Of a DNA stretch of 64,000 nt, positions 1-8,386 are shown in pieces. Under the pieces are notes generated by a model. The model was not told the DNA's origin, searched no databases, and saw nothing but the letters and a program-made list of their open reading frames with translations. The stretch comes from Candidatus Saccharicenans subterraneus (GTDB lineage: Bacteria; Acidobacteriota; Aminicenantia; Aminicenantales; Saccharicenantaceae), in assembly GCA_003426165.1 (NCBI GenBank), contig QUAH01000004.1, positions 173,900-237,899 on the forward strand. Direction: 5' to 3'. The translations under genes and the position numbers were made by a program. Each line of letters starts with the position of its first letter. The first letter of the stretch is position 1.

Positions 1-260
1 AGACTAGACCCGGACCTGGGACTGGCTGGCAGAAGAAACTACCTTCTGACAGCAGCCTTCCATGCTTTTATTTGTTATCTACCCGGGCTCTGCCGGCAAA
101 ATTTTACTTTTCTTTTTTTTGCTTTTATGTTATTAGTAATTCTCAAAGCTTAAGGTCTTATAAGTGATAACCGAAATAAAAGAACCGGCGGTTGATCCCT
201 TTTTTAGTGCCAGTCCGGCACGGTTTTTAACGATAAACAATTCGGAACAAGGAGTCTTTC

Positions 261-1226
261 ATGTTTCCTAATACCCACTTCAAGAATGCCAAGAAATACT
301 GGTACATGGGCAAGCTTTACGACTGGTCAGAAGGCATCTTCCACCCCATGATGCACGCCCTGCATTATGGAACCTGCACCTTTGAGGGTATCAGGGCCTA
401 TCCCACCTCCAGGGGCCCGGCCATTTTCCGGCTCAAGGAACACATCGACCGCTTTTTCCACTCGGCCCAGGTCATCAAGATGAAAGTCCCCTATACCAAA
501 GAAGAGGTCATAGAAGCCTGCCGGCTGATCGTGCGGGAAAACCAGCTCGACAGCGCCTACATCAGGCCGCTGCTGTTTTATTCTTACGGCAACCTGGGCC
601 TGGTGCCCAAGTTTTGCCCGGTGGAAATGCTGGTCGGGGCCTGGGAATGGGGCGCCTACCTCGGCGAAAAAGCCAGGCTGGGTGTCAATGCCTGCATCGT
701 CCCCAAGCGCCGGATTCACATCTCGCAGCTCGACCTGTCAGCCAAGCTGGGCGGGGTTTACGTTCAGTCGATGATCAACGGCACCGAGGCCCGGGAAAGG
801 GGCTACGATGAAGCCATCTTCCTCAACCTGGAAGGCCGGGTGGCCGAAGGTCCGGGCGAAAACCTGTTCGTGATAAAGGATGGCGTGTTCCACACCAACG
901 ACCGCTCGGAATCGATCCTGGAGGGTATCACCAGGACCAGCCTGCTGGAGATTGCGTCCGACCTGGGCTACAAGACCAGGGTGGCCCCGATTACCAAGGA
1001 CGACCTCTTCCGGGCCGACGAGGCCTTCTTCTGCGGGACGGCGGTTGAAGTAACCTCGGTGGTTAAAGTGGCCGATTTCTCTGAAAACCCGGTTGATGGC
1101 CCGGTCTATATTCTTGGCAACGGAACTCCCGGACCGATTACCACCAGGATTGCCGAAGAGTACAGGAAGGTGGTCACCGGCCAGAACCCGAAGTTCGAAA
1201 AGTGGCTGACCTACGTCAGGGATTAA
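261..1226 (+). CDS. ilvE: Branched-chain amino acid aminotransferase
   Basis: This is a fold-type IV PLP aminotransferase that interconverts branched-chain 2-oxoacids and Leu, Ile or Val, using glutamate as amino donor, in the cytoplasm. The 321-residue length is usual for the family. Lys162 in the 'LDLSAKLGG' segment is the likely PLP lysine. The 'GTCTFEGIRAY' stretch near residue 40 and 'VAEGPGENLF' near residue 200 are family hallmarks. The start is supported by AAGGAG at 249-254. It stands alone, with no other ilv/leu gene in the window, so its pathway partners must lie elsewhere. A 4-amino-4-deoxychorismate lyase or D-amino acid transaminase is less likely, because the N-terminal BCAT signature is intact. 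Confidence 0.93.
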   Translation: MFPNTHFKNAKKYWYMGKLYDWSEGIFHPMMHALHYGTCTFEGIRAYPTSRGPAIFRLKEHIDRFFHSAQVIKMKVPYTKEEVIEACRLIVRENQLDSAYIRPLLFYSYGNLGLVPKFCPVEMLVGAWEWGAYLGEKARLGVNACIVPKRRIHISQLDLSAKLGGVYVQSMINGTEARERGYDEAIFLNLEGRVAEGPGENLFVIKDGVFHTNDRSESILEGITRTSLLEIASDLGYKTRVAPITKDDLFRADEAFFCGTAVEVTSVVKVADFSENPVDGPVYILGNGTPGPITTRIAEEYRKVVTGQNPKFEKWLTYVRD

Positions 1227-1405
1227 CCGGCCGGCAACTTAGCTCCTGACAGTTAAGTTCTCTGTCTTTCTCGGCTTGCGCCCCGATAAAAATACCATAA
1301 CTTGCCCGGCCTCCCGGACAGCTTGTGACTTGCCACTTATGGATTTAACGGAAGGAAAAAAGTTATAATTTTATAACTTAGAATTTCTCAAAAAGAGGCT
1401 ACCCG

Positions 1406-3595
1406 ATGAAAACTCTAAGGCCGGGAAGAAAAGACCCTATCAGGAAAATGAAAAAAGCGCATTGGTTCTGCTTATCTTTCATACTCTTTCTTTTATTCAG
1501 CCTGGCTTATGGCCAGAATATTCTGTCCTCGCTGGGCGAAAAACAGAATTACCGCAGCAAGAGGATTTCATCCTTTGACCCGACCGGCGGCAACCGCGAC
1601 GCCATAAGCATTGCTCCCGGCCAGACCGCGGTCCTGGCCGAGATCAAGGGGCCGGCGGCCATCCACCATATCTGGTTTACCATCTCGGCCGAAGCTTTTT
1701 ATGGTCGCAAGCTGGTACTGCGGATGTACTGGGACGGTGAGGATACCCCCTCGGTTGAGGTTCCCGTGGGCGACTTTTTCGCCGTCGGTCACGGTCTAAA
1801 CCGCAACCTGGTCTCGGTGCCCATCGTCCGTTCCTCCGAGGGCCGGGCCCTCAACTCTTACTGGTTCATGCCCTTCCGCTGGTCTGCCCGTATTACCGTG
1901 ACCAACGAAGGCAGCCGCCCCGTAGGCTCCTTCTATTACTACATAGATTACCGGGAAGTCGACGACCTCAAGCCTGAAGTCCCCTACTTCCATGCCCAGT
2001 ACCGGCAGGAATTTCCCTGCGAGCCCGGGAAAAACTACCTCATCCTGGACGCCGTCGGCCGTGGACACTACGTGGGCTGCAACCTGAGCGTCCTGCAGAG
2101 GTCCATGGGCTGGTGGGGTGAGGGGGATGACATGATTTACGTGGACGGGGAAGAGTCGCCGTCCCTTCACGGCACGGGCAGCGAGGATTATTTCTCCGAC
2201 GCCTGGGGAATGAGAGAGGGCAATAATCTTTATTACGGCTGCTCGCTCCAGGAAGAAGACTTCCAGGTGGGGGCCAAGGCCACGGTTTACAGATTCCACC
2301 TGCCCGACCCCATCCCCTTCTCCCGGTCGATAAGGGTCACCATAGAGCACGGCCACGCCAACGATCGCTCGGATTTCTACAGCTCGGTGGCCTACTGGTA
2401 CCAGGCCGAGCCGCACAAGCCATTCCCACCCTTCCCGCCGGTCGACCGGAGACTGCCCTTTGCCCTGGAGACCAGTGACAATTTTACCCAGCCGCTCTGG
2501 GTGAAAATCAATAACGTTGAAGGCAACGAAATAACCTACCAGGACAATGTCAGCGGAACCAGGATAACCGCGCCGACCCTGGCCACGATTCTTACTTCCT
2601 ATTATGACCAGGGGGGACAGCGTTACCAGGCAGTCGGCACAGAAGGAGCCAGCACCGGTTACCGGGCGAAACTCACTCTCAAAGCCAGCCTGCACGACAT
2701 TTACGATATCCAGGTTTATTACCTGAAAGGGCCGGGAATCGGCAACTGGTCCATCCTGAAAGAAATTCCAAAGACGGAAGAAAAGGCCATCTCAGAAGAA
2801 GAAAAGAAAAGCGACGAGACGCAGGAAAAGGTCCAGGAAAAGATAAAAGAAGAGGAAAAGAAAGAAGTCGAGGAAAAGCAGGAACAGGTGGAGCCCGTAA
2901 CCCCACCCGAGCCCGAATACCAGACCCTGGCCAGGGTCAATGGCTATGGGCCGGAAACCTCGATCGAAACCCTGACCATCAAGGCCCAGGAACTCGTGAT
3001 GGGAGAAAATGTTTTCTGGCTGGAAGTCGCCGGAAAGGACGTCAGGTCCACGGCCTCCGACCTGGCCATCGTCGGGGTGAATCTCATTCCGGCCAGGCAA
3101 AACTTCGCCCTGGACTGGTACCTGATAGGACCCTTTGACGCGCCCGACATGAACAACCTGACCACCGTCTATCCGCCGGAGCAGGAAATAAAGCTTAACA
3201 GGTCCTACCAGGGCAAAGGTGGATTGCCCGTTGCCTGGAAGCAGGTTAAAGCCCCGGCCAGCGGCTACGTGGCCCTGAGCCAGCTGGTCCAGCCCAATGA
3301 GCAGGCCATCGCCTACGGCCTGACCTACCTGTATTCCCCCGAAGACCGTGAAGTGGTTCTTCTCCTGGGGAGCGATGACGGGGTCAGGCTGTGGGTAAAC
3401 GATAACCTGGTCCACACCAACCCTTCATACCGCGGGGCCTATCCCGACCAGGACAGGGTCAAAGTCAGGTTGCAGGCCGGCTGGAACAAGGTGCTGATAA
3501 AGGTGCTGCAGGGTGCCGGGGGCTGGGGTTATTACCTGAGGATCCCCGACCCGAAAGGCGAGTACCGCTGGAGCGCCCGCCCGACTGACAAGTGA
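1406..3595 (+). CDS. Secreted DUF2961-domain protein
   Basis: This is an exported protein of 729 residues. A signal peptide is visible (hydrophobic core about residues 20-33, ending AYGQ). Residues of roughly 40-350 match my memory of DUF2961, including the 'GTGSEDYFSDAW' and 'YRFHLPDPIPF' segments. DUF2961 members have been linked to glycan breakdown, including difructose dianhydride and arabinofuranose hydrolysis. Residues about 455-505 form a Glu/Lys-rich, probably helical linker. The last 190 residues resemble a PA14-like beta-sandwich ('LLGSDDGVRLWVND'). GAGG seven bases before the ATG supports this start. An in-frame ATG at 1448 would give a more compact signal peptide. The substrate cannot be read from the sequence. 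Confidence 0.8.
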   Translation: MKTLRPGRKDPIRKMKKAHWFCLSFILFLLFSLAYGQNILSSLGEKQNYRSKRISSFDPTGGNRDAISIAPGQTAVLAEIKGPAAIHHIWFTISAEAFYGRKLVLRMYWDGEDTPSVEVPVGDFFAVGHGLNRNLVSVPIVRSSEGRALNSYWFMPFRWSARITVTNEGSRPVGSFYYYIDYREVDDLKPEVPYFHAQYRQEFPCEPGKNYLILDAVGRGHYVGCNLSVLQRSMGWWGEGDDMIYVDGEESPSLHGTGSEDYFSDAWGMREGNNLYYGCSLQEEDFQVGAKATVYRFHLPDPIPFSRSIRVTIEHGHANDRSDFYSSVAYWYQAEPHKPFPPFPPVDRRLPFALETSDNFTQPLWVKINNVEGNEITYQDNVSGTRITAPTLATILTSYYDQGGQRYQAVGTEGASTGYRAKLTLKASLHDIYDIQVYYLKGPGIGNWSILKEIPKTEEKAISEEEKKSDETQEKVQEKIKEEEKKEVEEKQEQVEPVTPPEPEYQTLARVNGYGPETSIETLTIKAQELVMGENVFWLEVAGKDVRSTASDLAIVGVNLIPARQNFALDWYLIGPFDAPDMNNLTTVYPPEQEIKLNRSYQGKGGLPVAWKQVKAPASGYVALSQLVQPNEQAIAYGLTYLYSPEDREVVLLLGSDDGVRLWVNDNLVHTNPSYRGAYPDQDRVKVRLQAGWNKVLIKVLQGAGGWGYYLRIPDPKGEYRWSARPTDK

Positions 3596-4022
3596 TGAGC
3601 CAGGACAATCCGCTCTCTGCCTAAGCAAGAAGACCATTGCCGGCCCAGAGGCAGAGAATTTTTAAGTGGCAATCCGCGCGGGTGAGTTCCATTGTTAAGG
3701 CTCCCTTTCCCTGAGAATTCATTATTCGTAATATTATCAATTAAGAGCACGCCTGCTTTTTGAAAACTTTGAAATTAAAATTTGAAGTCTGGCTTTTTCC
3801 CTGAATTTCCTGTCTTTGAACGGGAGAGGTCACCATCGCCCCTGATGGCGAACGATTTGATTAAATAGGGGGACGCGGGCAAATCTTTCTCGAAAAATAA
3901 AGAAAATGAAATGAAAAATTTATAACCTCTCTGGAAAGGGCTATCTTAAGTATTTTAAGAATAAGAGAAAAGACTGCTGCCCTAACCACCCGGGAATGGA
4001 AAATCTTAAGAGTTCTTAAGAG
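3596..4022. other. Intergenic region between convergent genes
   Basis: This 427-base stretch separates the DUF2961 gene from the convergent decarboxylase gene. It holds a probable terminator for the upstream gene (3615-3663) and an AT-rich palindrome at 4005-4020 (CTTAAGA, two bases, TCTTAAG) just past the decarboxylase stop codon, which may be a weak terminator on the minus strand. I see no coding potential in the rest. Confidence 0.5.
3615..3663 (+). terminator. Probable intrinsic terminator after the DUF2961 gene
   Basis: CTCTGCCT (3615-3622) pairs with AGGCAGAG (3649-3656). The loop is long but contains a further short stem (GCAA/TTGC). A run of five T follows at 3659-3663. It starts about 20 bases after the stop codon. 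Confidence 0.5.
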
Positions 4023-5438
4023 TTATGAAAATTTCAACAGCTCGTCGGCCTTCTGGCGGATTATTTCCAGGGCCTGGCGCACATGGCGTTCCTCGGTAGT
4101 TCTCTGCCCGACGACCAGCCGAATTGTGTACTTTCCATTAAGCGTGGTATGGGTCATGAACAGCTTCCCGGTGGAATTTACCGCCTCCAGCAGCTTCCGG
4201 TTGAGTTCGTTAAGGCCATCCTCCGGGCGCCCGTCATTCAGCCTGAAGCAAACCAGGCTGAAGTAAACCGGGGCCAGGATTTCAAACCGCCGGTCCTGCT
4301 GCAGTTCATCGCGGAAGAGCTCGGCCAGGTGAATGTGGCGGCGAATAATTTTCTTGATCCCTTCCACCCCGTAGCTCCGCAGCACAAACCACAGCTTCAA
4401 GGCCCGGAAGCGGCGCCCGAGTTGAATGCCCCAGTCCCGGTAATTCTTGACCACGGCATCAACCCCGGTCTTGAGGTATTCGGGATGAATTTCAAAGGTC
4501 CGGGTCAGGACTTCCGGGTCCTTGACAAAGAAGGCCGAGCAGTCAAAGTTGGTCAGCATCCACTTGTGCGGGTTAAAGACCAGGGAATCGGCCAGCTCCG
4601 CCCCTTCCAGGACCCAGCGTTTCTCGGGCAGGATGGCCGCCGTGCCGGCATAGGCGGCATCCACGTGCAGCCAGAGGCCGTATTTCTGGCAGATTTCACC
4701 GATGGGTTTTAAGGGGTCCACGGCCCCGGAAGAAGTGGTGCCGACTGTGGCCACCACGCAGGCCGGCTTGAGCCCGGCCTTGAGGTCGTTTTCAATGGCC
4801 CGTTCCAGCTCGCCCGGAATCATGGCAAACTCGTCATCAACCGGTATGTGCACCAGATTCTTTTTACCATAGCCAGCAATCTTTACCCCCTTGTCCACGC
4901 TGGAATGGGCTTCCCGGGAGGCATAAACGCGAAGGGTTTCGATGAAGCCTTCATCATTCACCCTGAAACCGGTGATTTTTTCCCGGGCCGTGAGCAGGGC
5001 GCACAGGGTGGCGGTGGAAGCCGTATCCTGGATGACCCCGGCATAGCCCTCGGGCAGTCCGATCATCTGCCGCAACCAGTCCATGACCACCTCCTCCAGC
5101 TCGGTGGCCGCCGGGGAGGTCTGCCAGACCATGCCCTGGGTACCCAGTCCGGCCGCCAGCAGCTCTCCCAGGATGGAGGCCGGGCTGTTATTTGATGGAA
5201 AGTAGGCAAACCAGCCCGGATGCTGCCAGTGGGTGATCCCGGGCAGGATAATCCTGTTAAAATCTTCCAAGATCCTGTCCATTTCCTCCGGGTGGGATGG
5301 GGGCGAAGGCGGTAACTGGGCTTTTATTTCTCCGGGCTGGACGGTGGATTTGACCGGGTACTTTTCCGCATTTTCCAGGTAATCGGCCACCCAGTCCACC
5401 AGTTCATGGCCATATTTCCTGAATTTTTCCTTGTTCAT
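4023..5438 (-). CDS. Aromatic-L-amino-acid decarboxylase family protein (PLP, group II)
   Basis: This is a PLP-dependent decarboxylase of the DDC/TDC type, removing the carboxyl group of an aromatic amino acid to give an amine and CO2. The 471-residue length equals the family norm. Visible hallmarks are 'ITHWQHPGWFAYFPS' (residues 68-82), the PLP-stacking His178 ('SREAHSSVDKG'), 'LHVDAAYAG' with Asp260, and the PLP lysine Lys292 in 'FNPHKWMLTNFDC'. It has its own transcription unit, with no amine transporter or pathway gene adjacent. Tyrosine, tryptophan or phenylalanine could be the substrate; residue-level selectivity cannot be judged here. The start has a purine-rich GGAGAAAGCC upstream. 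Confidence 0.88.
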   Translation of the reverse strand: MNKEKFRKYGHELVDWVADYLENAEKYPVKSTVQPGEIKAQLPPSPPSHPEEMDRILEDFNRIILPGITHWQHPGWFAYFPSNNSPASILGELLAAGLGTQGMVWQTSPAATELEEVVMDWLRQMIGLPEGYAGVIQDTASTATLCALLTAREKITGFRVNDEGFIETLRVYASREAHSSVDKGVKIAGYGKKNLVHIPVDDEFAMIPGELERAIENDLKAGLKPACVVATVGTTSSGAVDPLKPIGEICQKYGLWLHVDAAYAGTAAILPEKRWVLEGAELADSLVFNPHKWMLTNFDCSAFFVKDPEVLTRTFEIHPEYLKTGVDAVVKNYRDWGIQLGRRFRALKLWFVLRSYGVEGIKKIIRRHIHLAELFRDELQQDRRFEILAPVYFSLVCFRLNDGRPEDGLNELNRKLLEAVNSTGKLFMTHTTLNGKYTIRLVVGQRTTEERHVRQALEIIRQKADELLKFS

Positions 5439-5645
5439 GAGGCTTTCTCCTCCAAAACGGGCCTCTGGCCGGGGTTTTCAGGCACAAAAAGGCAATTATT
5501 CCGTCAGACATCGTTATTTTAACCCCGGAAGGGCTCAAAATTAAAGCCTTGACCCCAAAAATTTGCATCAAGGACCTGTTTTTTCCCCATATAGCAGCAT
5601 CCGTCAGAAACTTTCAGGAAAATTTTAAAAACTGTGAAATTTTTC

Positions 5646-5674
5646 TTGCAAAATTTTTTTATTTATGGTATAAT
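5646..5674 (+). promoter_or_regulatory. Predicted sigma70-type promoter with no obvious gene downstream
   Basis: TTGCAA at 5646-5651 and a perfect TATAAT at 5669-5674 are separated by 17 bases. Transcription would start near 5681. The next accepted gene begins more than 600 bases away, so this may drive a non-coding transcript. Confidence 0.5.
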
Positions 5675-5981
5675 TATATTGTTGTTAGCAAGGGGAAAAA
5701 GATAATTATTAGAAAAAGCGGCTTTTTATTTCATTCTCTTAAATTTTTTTAACCCTCGCTTCCTTTCAATCCCTTTTTTCCTTATTTTTCCTTATATGAT
5801 TCTTTAATTTTTATAGCCTTCCCCTTCAAAATATCCTTCATTTCCCTGCAACCAAAACGGCTCCCCGTTTGTTTATCCAATTGAGCAAAGATGAGAATAC
5901 GAGGAATATTAAGGTTTAATCAGGAGTTAAACCTCAACGCCTCCTTCTCTTAATCCCCTCCTTTCCTTGCCCTTCACCCAG

Positions 5982-6016
5982 GCCCTGCTTCCAACCGAGC
6001 AGGGCTGTATTTTCAT
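5982..6016 (+). terminator. Terminator-like hairpin in intergenic region
   Basis: GCCCTGCT (5982-5989) pairs perfectly with AGCAGGGC (5998-6005) around an 8-base loop. The tail TGTATTTTCATT follows. Together with the promoter at 5646 it could bound a transcript of about 330 nt. Confidence 0.4.
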
Positions 6017-6228
6017 TACCTAAATGACCAGAGAGCGCGAAACTCTGGTTCATAACCTCATGTCACTATGACAGGCATGCCCAAAAAAGGTCATCTGTTT
6101 TCTTTCATAATAATCTCGTTACACGTTCTAACGATGGATTCTTTTCTCTGGCGGCGTTTCCTCTTTTCTTCTGCCCTGAGGGCCTTTAGCCCTAACCACC
6201 GCGCCGCTTCCAAACAGGCCCATTAGAC

Positions 6229-6271
6229 TGGATACTATGTCTTTACCGGAAAGAACGAGGGACTTGACATA
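6229..6271 (+). repeat. Dispersed repeat, copy A
   Basis: This 43-base element is 37/43 identical to 55175-55217 by eye, and its first part also matches the minus strand at 63881-63901. It begins TGGATACTATGTCTT and ends CTTGACATA, thus carrying a consensus TTGACA at 6264-6269. It lies directly upstream of, and points toward, the gene at 6308. No good -10 follows at the right distance (TAAAAT is only 12 bases away). Confidence 0.6.
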
Positions 6272-6307
6272 TTTTTTTTGCTAAAATTGTTTTGAAAAAG
6301 GAAAAAA

Positions 6308-7267
6308 ATGCATGGGGTTGGGAAAACCCTGATTTTTCTAACCCTGTCCTTTTCTTGCCTCCGCAGCCTGGTTCCTGGAGTCATCAACCCCCAACAGGTG
6401 GTTAGTGATAGGTCACATCGCCAGCATGAACTATTCTTAGTTTTTGATCCCAAAAACCTCTCTCACAGATTCTCGATTATGTATGCCCAGGCTCTATGGA
6501 AAAGATTTAAGATGTTCAACTTATCCGTATTCGGAATTTCAACCGGAAATTACCAAGACACCGAAGAAGCCAAGCAGCTATGCCGGGTATCTTTTCCCGT
6601 AATACAGGACGGAGGAATCAAATTTATCGAAAAGCATAACCTGAATGGGTGCTGTGGCGCCACCATGCTTGTCAGTCCTGACCAAGAAATACTTTTAAAG
6701 GAAAGCGAGCTTCTCCCGCCTGAGCTGTTGAGACAACTAATAGAAAGACACCTGAACATGGTTGAAATGCGAGCGGAGCCCCCGGTCTGGTCACCGCCTT
6801 TTATTGAACGGGATATTATTCCCGACTTTATGATTTATGGAATAGATGGGCAAAGAAGGACCCTATCTGAAGAGTTAAAAAAATTAAACATTCTCACATT
6901 TTTTTCTTCATATTCTTCCTGCCTTTCCTGCAAACATGTGAGCCGGCTTGAGACGCTCCGGAAAATTTCCACGAATGCGGGTGATGGCCCCTTCCTCAGT
7001 GTTTTTTTCATGGAGCCTTTTTCTGTGAATGACGTCAAGACAATTAGAACCTCCCGGGGGTGGAATTTCCCTACATATTTGATTCAAAACTTCATGCCAG
7101 AAGAGAACATTTTTATAACAGAGGAAAGATTAAAGTGTGATCCCTGGTCTGTTCTTATCGATGATAACAGGGTGGTTATCTGGTCTGAATATCCGGGATT
7201 CTCAGAAGAAAGGATAATTAAAGAAATAAACCAGAGAATTAGTAAATTAAAAACGAAGCTGAAATGA
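6308..7267 (+). CDS. Exported protein with two thioredoxin-like domains
   Basis: The 319-residue protein begins with a hydrophobic leader (about residues 6-24), suggesting export. Residues about 40-150 look like a degenerate peroxiredoxin/thioredoxin fold ('VFGISTGNY', 'FPVIQDGG', 'GCCGATMLVSPDQEIL'), with Cys115-Cys116 adjacent and no CxxC. Residues about 165-310 look like a TlpA-type domain ending its first strand in 'FFSSYSSCLSCKHV', so Cys205 and Cys208 form a CxxC redox site. AAGGA six bases before the ATG supports the start. The gene overlaps the next by four bases (ATGA). Its neighbours are two propeller-like proteins and an 8-cysteine peptide. I infer a role in oxidising, reducing or shuffling disulfides outside the cytoplasm; no named family is certain. 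Confidence 0.6.
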   Translation: MHGVGKTLIFLTLSFSCLRSLVPGVINPQQVVSDRSHRQHELFLVFDPKNLSHRFSIMYAQALWKRFKMFNLSVFGISTGNYQDTEEAKQLCRVSFPVIQDGGIKFIEKHNLNGCCGATMLVSPDQEILLKESELLPPELLRQLIERHLNMVEMRAEPPVWSPPFIERDIIPDFMIYGIDGQRRTLSEELKKLNILTFFSSYSSCLSCKHVSRLETLRKISTNAGDGPFLSVFFMEPFSVNDVKTIRTSRGWNFPTYLIQNFMPEENIFITEERLKCDPWSVLIDDNRVVIWSEYPGFSEERIIKEINQRISKLKTKLK

Positions 7268-8358
7268 TAAAACGTAGAAGACCAAGCTTTTATATACCCT
7301 ATCCATTCATCATGTTATTTTTCTGTCTTTCCACTTCCTGCCACCAGGAAAACCCTGTGCCGGGGGGCCGCAACTTACCAGAAATGGTCATCGCGGCCCG
7401 GATATTTTTGGATCTACAGACCCTGGGTACAGACTTCGAAATTTCCCGGACTTTTTTTCAGACCAAGCTATTCCACATGACCGAAGATTTAACCGCATAC
7501 CTGATTGATTCTAACAGGCACAGGATCCTGGAAATTGATAGGGAGGGGAGGCTAAGAAGAGTAATTGGGGGTATAGGTCAGAGAGAGATAGATTTGTACT
7601 ATCCCGTGGCGGTCACCGCAAACGATAAGATGTTGGCCGTCATAAACAACTCCGGTGGAGAGATAAAAATATTCGATCGGTTTGCCCCAAAGATAAGGGT
7701 GATATCCAGGAAAGAAACCTATTTCCTTCCCTCACTCATCATCGGCCAGGAAAATGAATTGATTGCGCCGGCGAGAAAGGTTACCCGGTCTATCGCCGAG
7801 ATGAATGAGGAACCCATTTTCTCCATATTTGATTTCAATTTCAACCAAATCCGCACTTTTGGTAAAGCCATAAAATGTTCCTCCCACATAGCTCACCTTC
7901 ACTTTAACCTGGTTGAGCTGTTTGCTGATGGGCAGATCATCTACGGTGCTTATGCCTGCCTGCCGATACTATTCGCCTTTGACCGGCATACTGGAAAGGA
8001 GCTATTCAAAAGGGACCTGCGCCTATCAGATATTCCTGAGATTAACCGCGCCCTGGAACGAGAAAGAGAGATCATGGCTGACACGCCGGAAAAACAGAAT
8101 AAACCAAACCAGATCCGGCTGGTCAGAATGAACAGAGGGATTGGAGTTTATAAGGGGTCCATCTACTACCTTGGGTATGAGAAATTTCTACTGTTCGGCC
8201 CGCAGGCCGAGTTCCTCGGAACGCTCAAGATAACTCTGAATGACCAAGATATAACCTCTTATATAGATTGCTTTGTCATTTTGCCGGCCGGAAGGATGTT
8301 TGGCCTGGCGACAAGGCCGGAAAACCGGCAGCCCATAATCTTCGAGGCTGATTTATGA
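7264..8358 (+). CDS. Putative 6-bladed beta-propeller (BF3164-like) envelope protein
   Basis: The 364-residue protein has a hydrophobic leader and Cys26 in 'CLSTSCHQ', a weak lipobox, so it may be a lipoprotein. Repeating strand patterns typical of 6-bladed propellers are visible: 'AYLIDSNRHRILEIDREG' (near residues 78-95), 'RVIGGIGQREIDLYYPVAVTANDKMLAVIN', and 'IKIFDRF'. In Bacteroidota, related propeller lipoproteins accompany small exported NVEALA peptides, and here a small Cys-rich peptide gene follows. It is translationally coupled to the thioredoxin-like gene upstream by an ATGA overlap. The function is unknown; ligand binding or peptide sensing would be inference. Confidence 0.6.
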   Translation: MIKRRRPSFYIPYPFIMLFFCLSTSCHQENPVPGGRNLPEMVIAARIFLDLQTLGTDFEISRTFFQTKLFHMTEDLTAYLIDSNRHRILEIDREGRLRRVIGGIGQREIDLYYPVAVTANDKMLAVINNSGGEIKIFDRFAPKIRVISRKETYFLPSLIIGQENELIAPARKVTRSIAEMNEEPIFSIFDFNFNQIRTFGKAIKCSSHIAHLHFNLVELFADGQIIYGAYACLPILFAFDRHTGKELFKRDLRLSDIPEINRALEREREIMADTPEKQNKPNQIRLVRMNRGIGVYKGSIYYLGYEKFLLFGPQAEFLGTLKITLNDQDITSYIDCFVILPAGRMFGLATRPENRQPIIFEADL

Positions 8359-8386
8359 ACTTATAATTTCATTAAGGAGGGTTAAC

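Larger units (their letters stand above)
5439..6307. other. AT-rich intergenic region with possible ncRNA
   Basis: This 869-base gap is markedly AT-rich. It contains a strong-looking promoter (5646-5674), a short AAAAAG/CTTTTT hairpin near 5715-5735, an inverted repeat AGGTTTAA/TTAAACCT at 5912-5934, a GC-rich terminator-like hairpin at 5982-6005, and a dispersed repeat copy at 6229-6271. A 67-codon open frame at 5549-5752 has no ribosome binding site or protein-like composition and was not accepted. No other gene is seen. Confidence 0.45.

Noticed and set aside
1..162. Open frame from the window edge on the plus strand, possible 3' end of a gene
   Set aside because: Its last 30 codons cover low-complexity T-rich DNA and the residues look like chance; no family features.
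5549..5752. A 67-codon frame in the AT-rich gap
   Set aside because: The composition is that of random AT-rich DNA (Phe, Lys, Ile), with no ribosome binding site.
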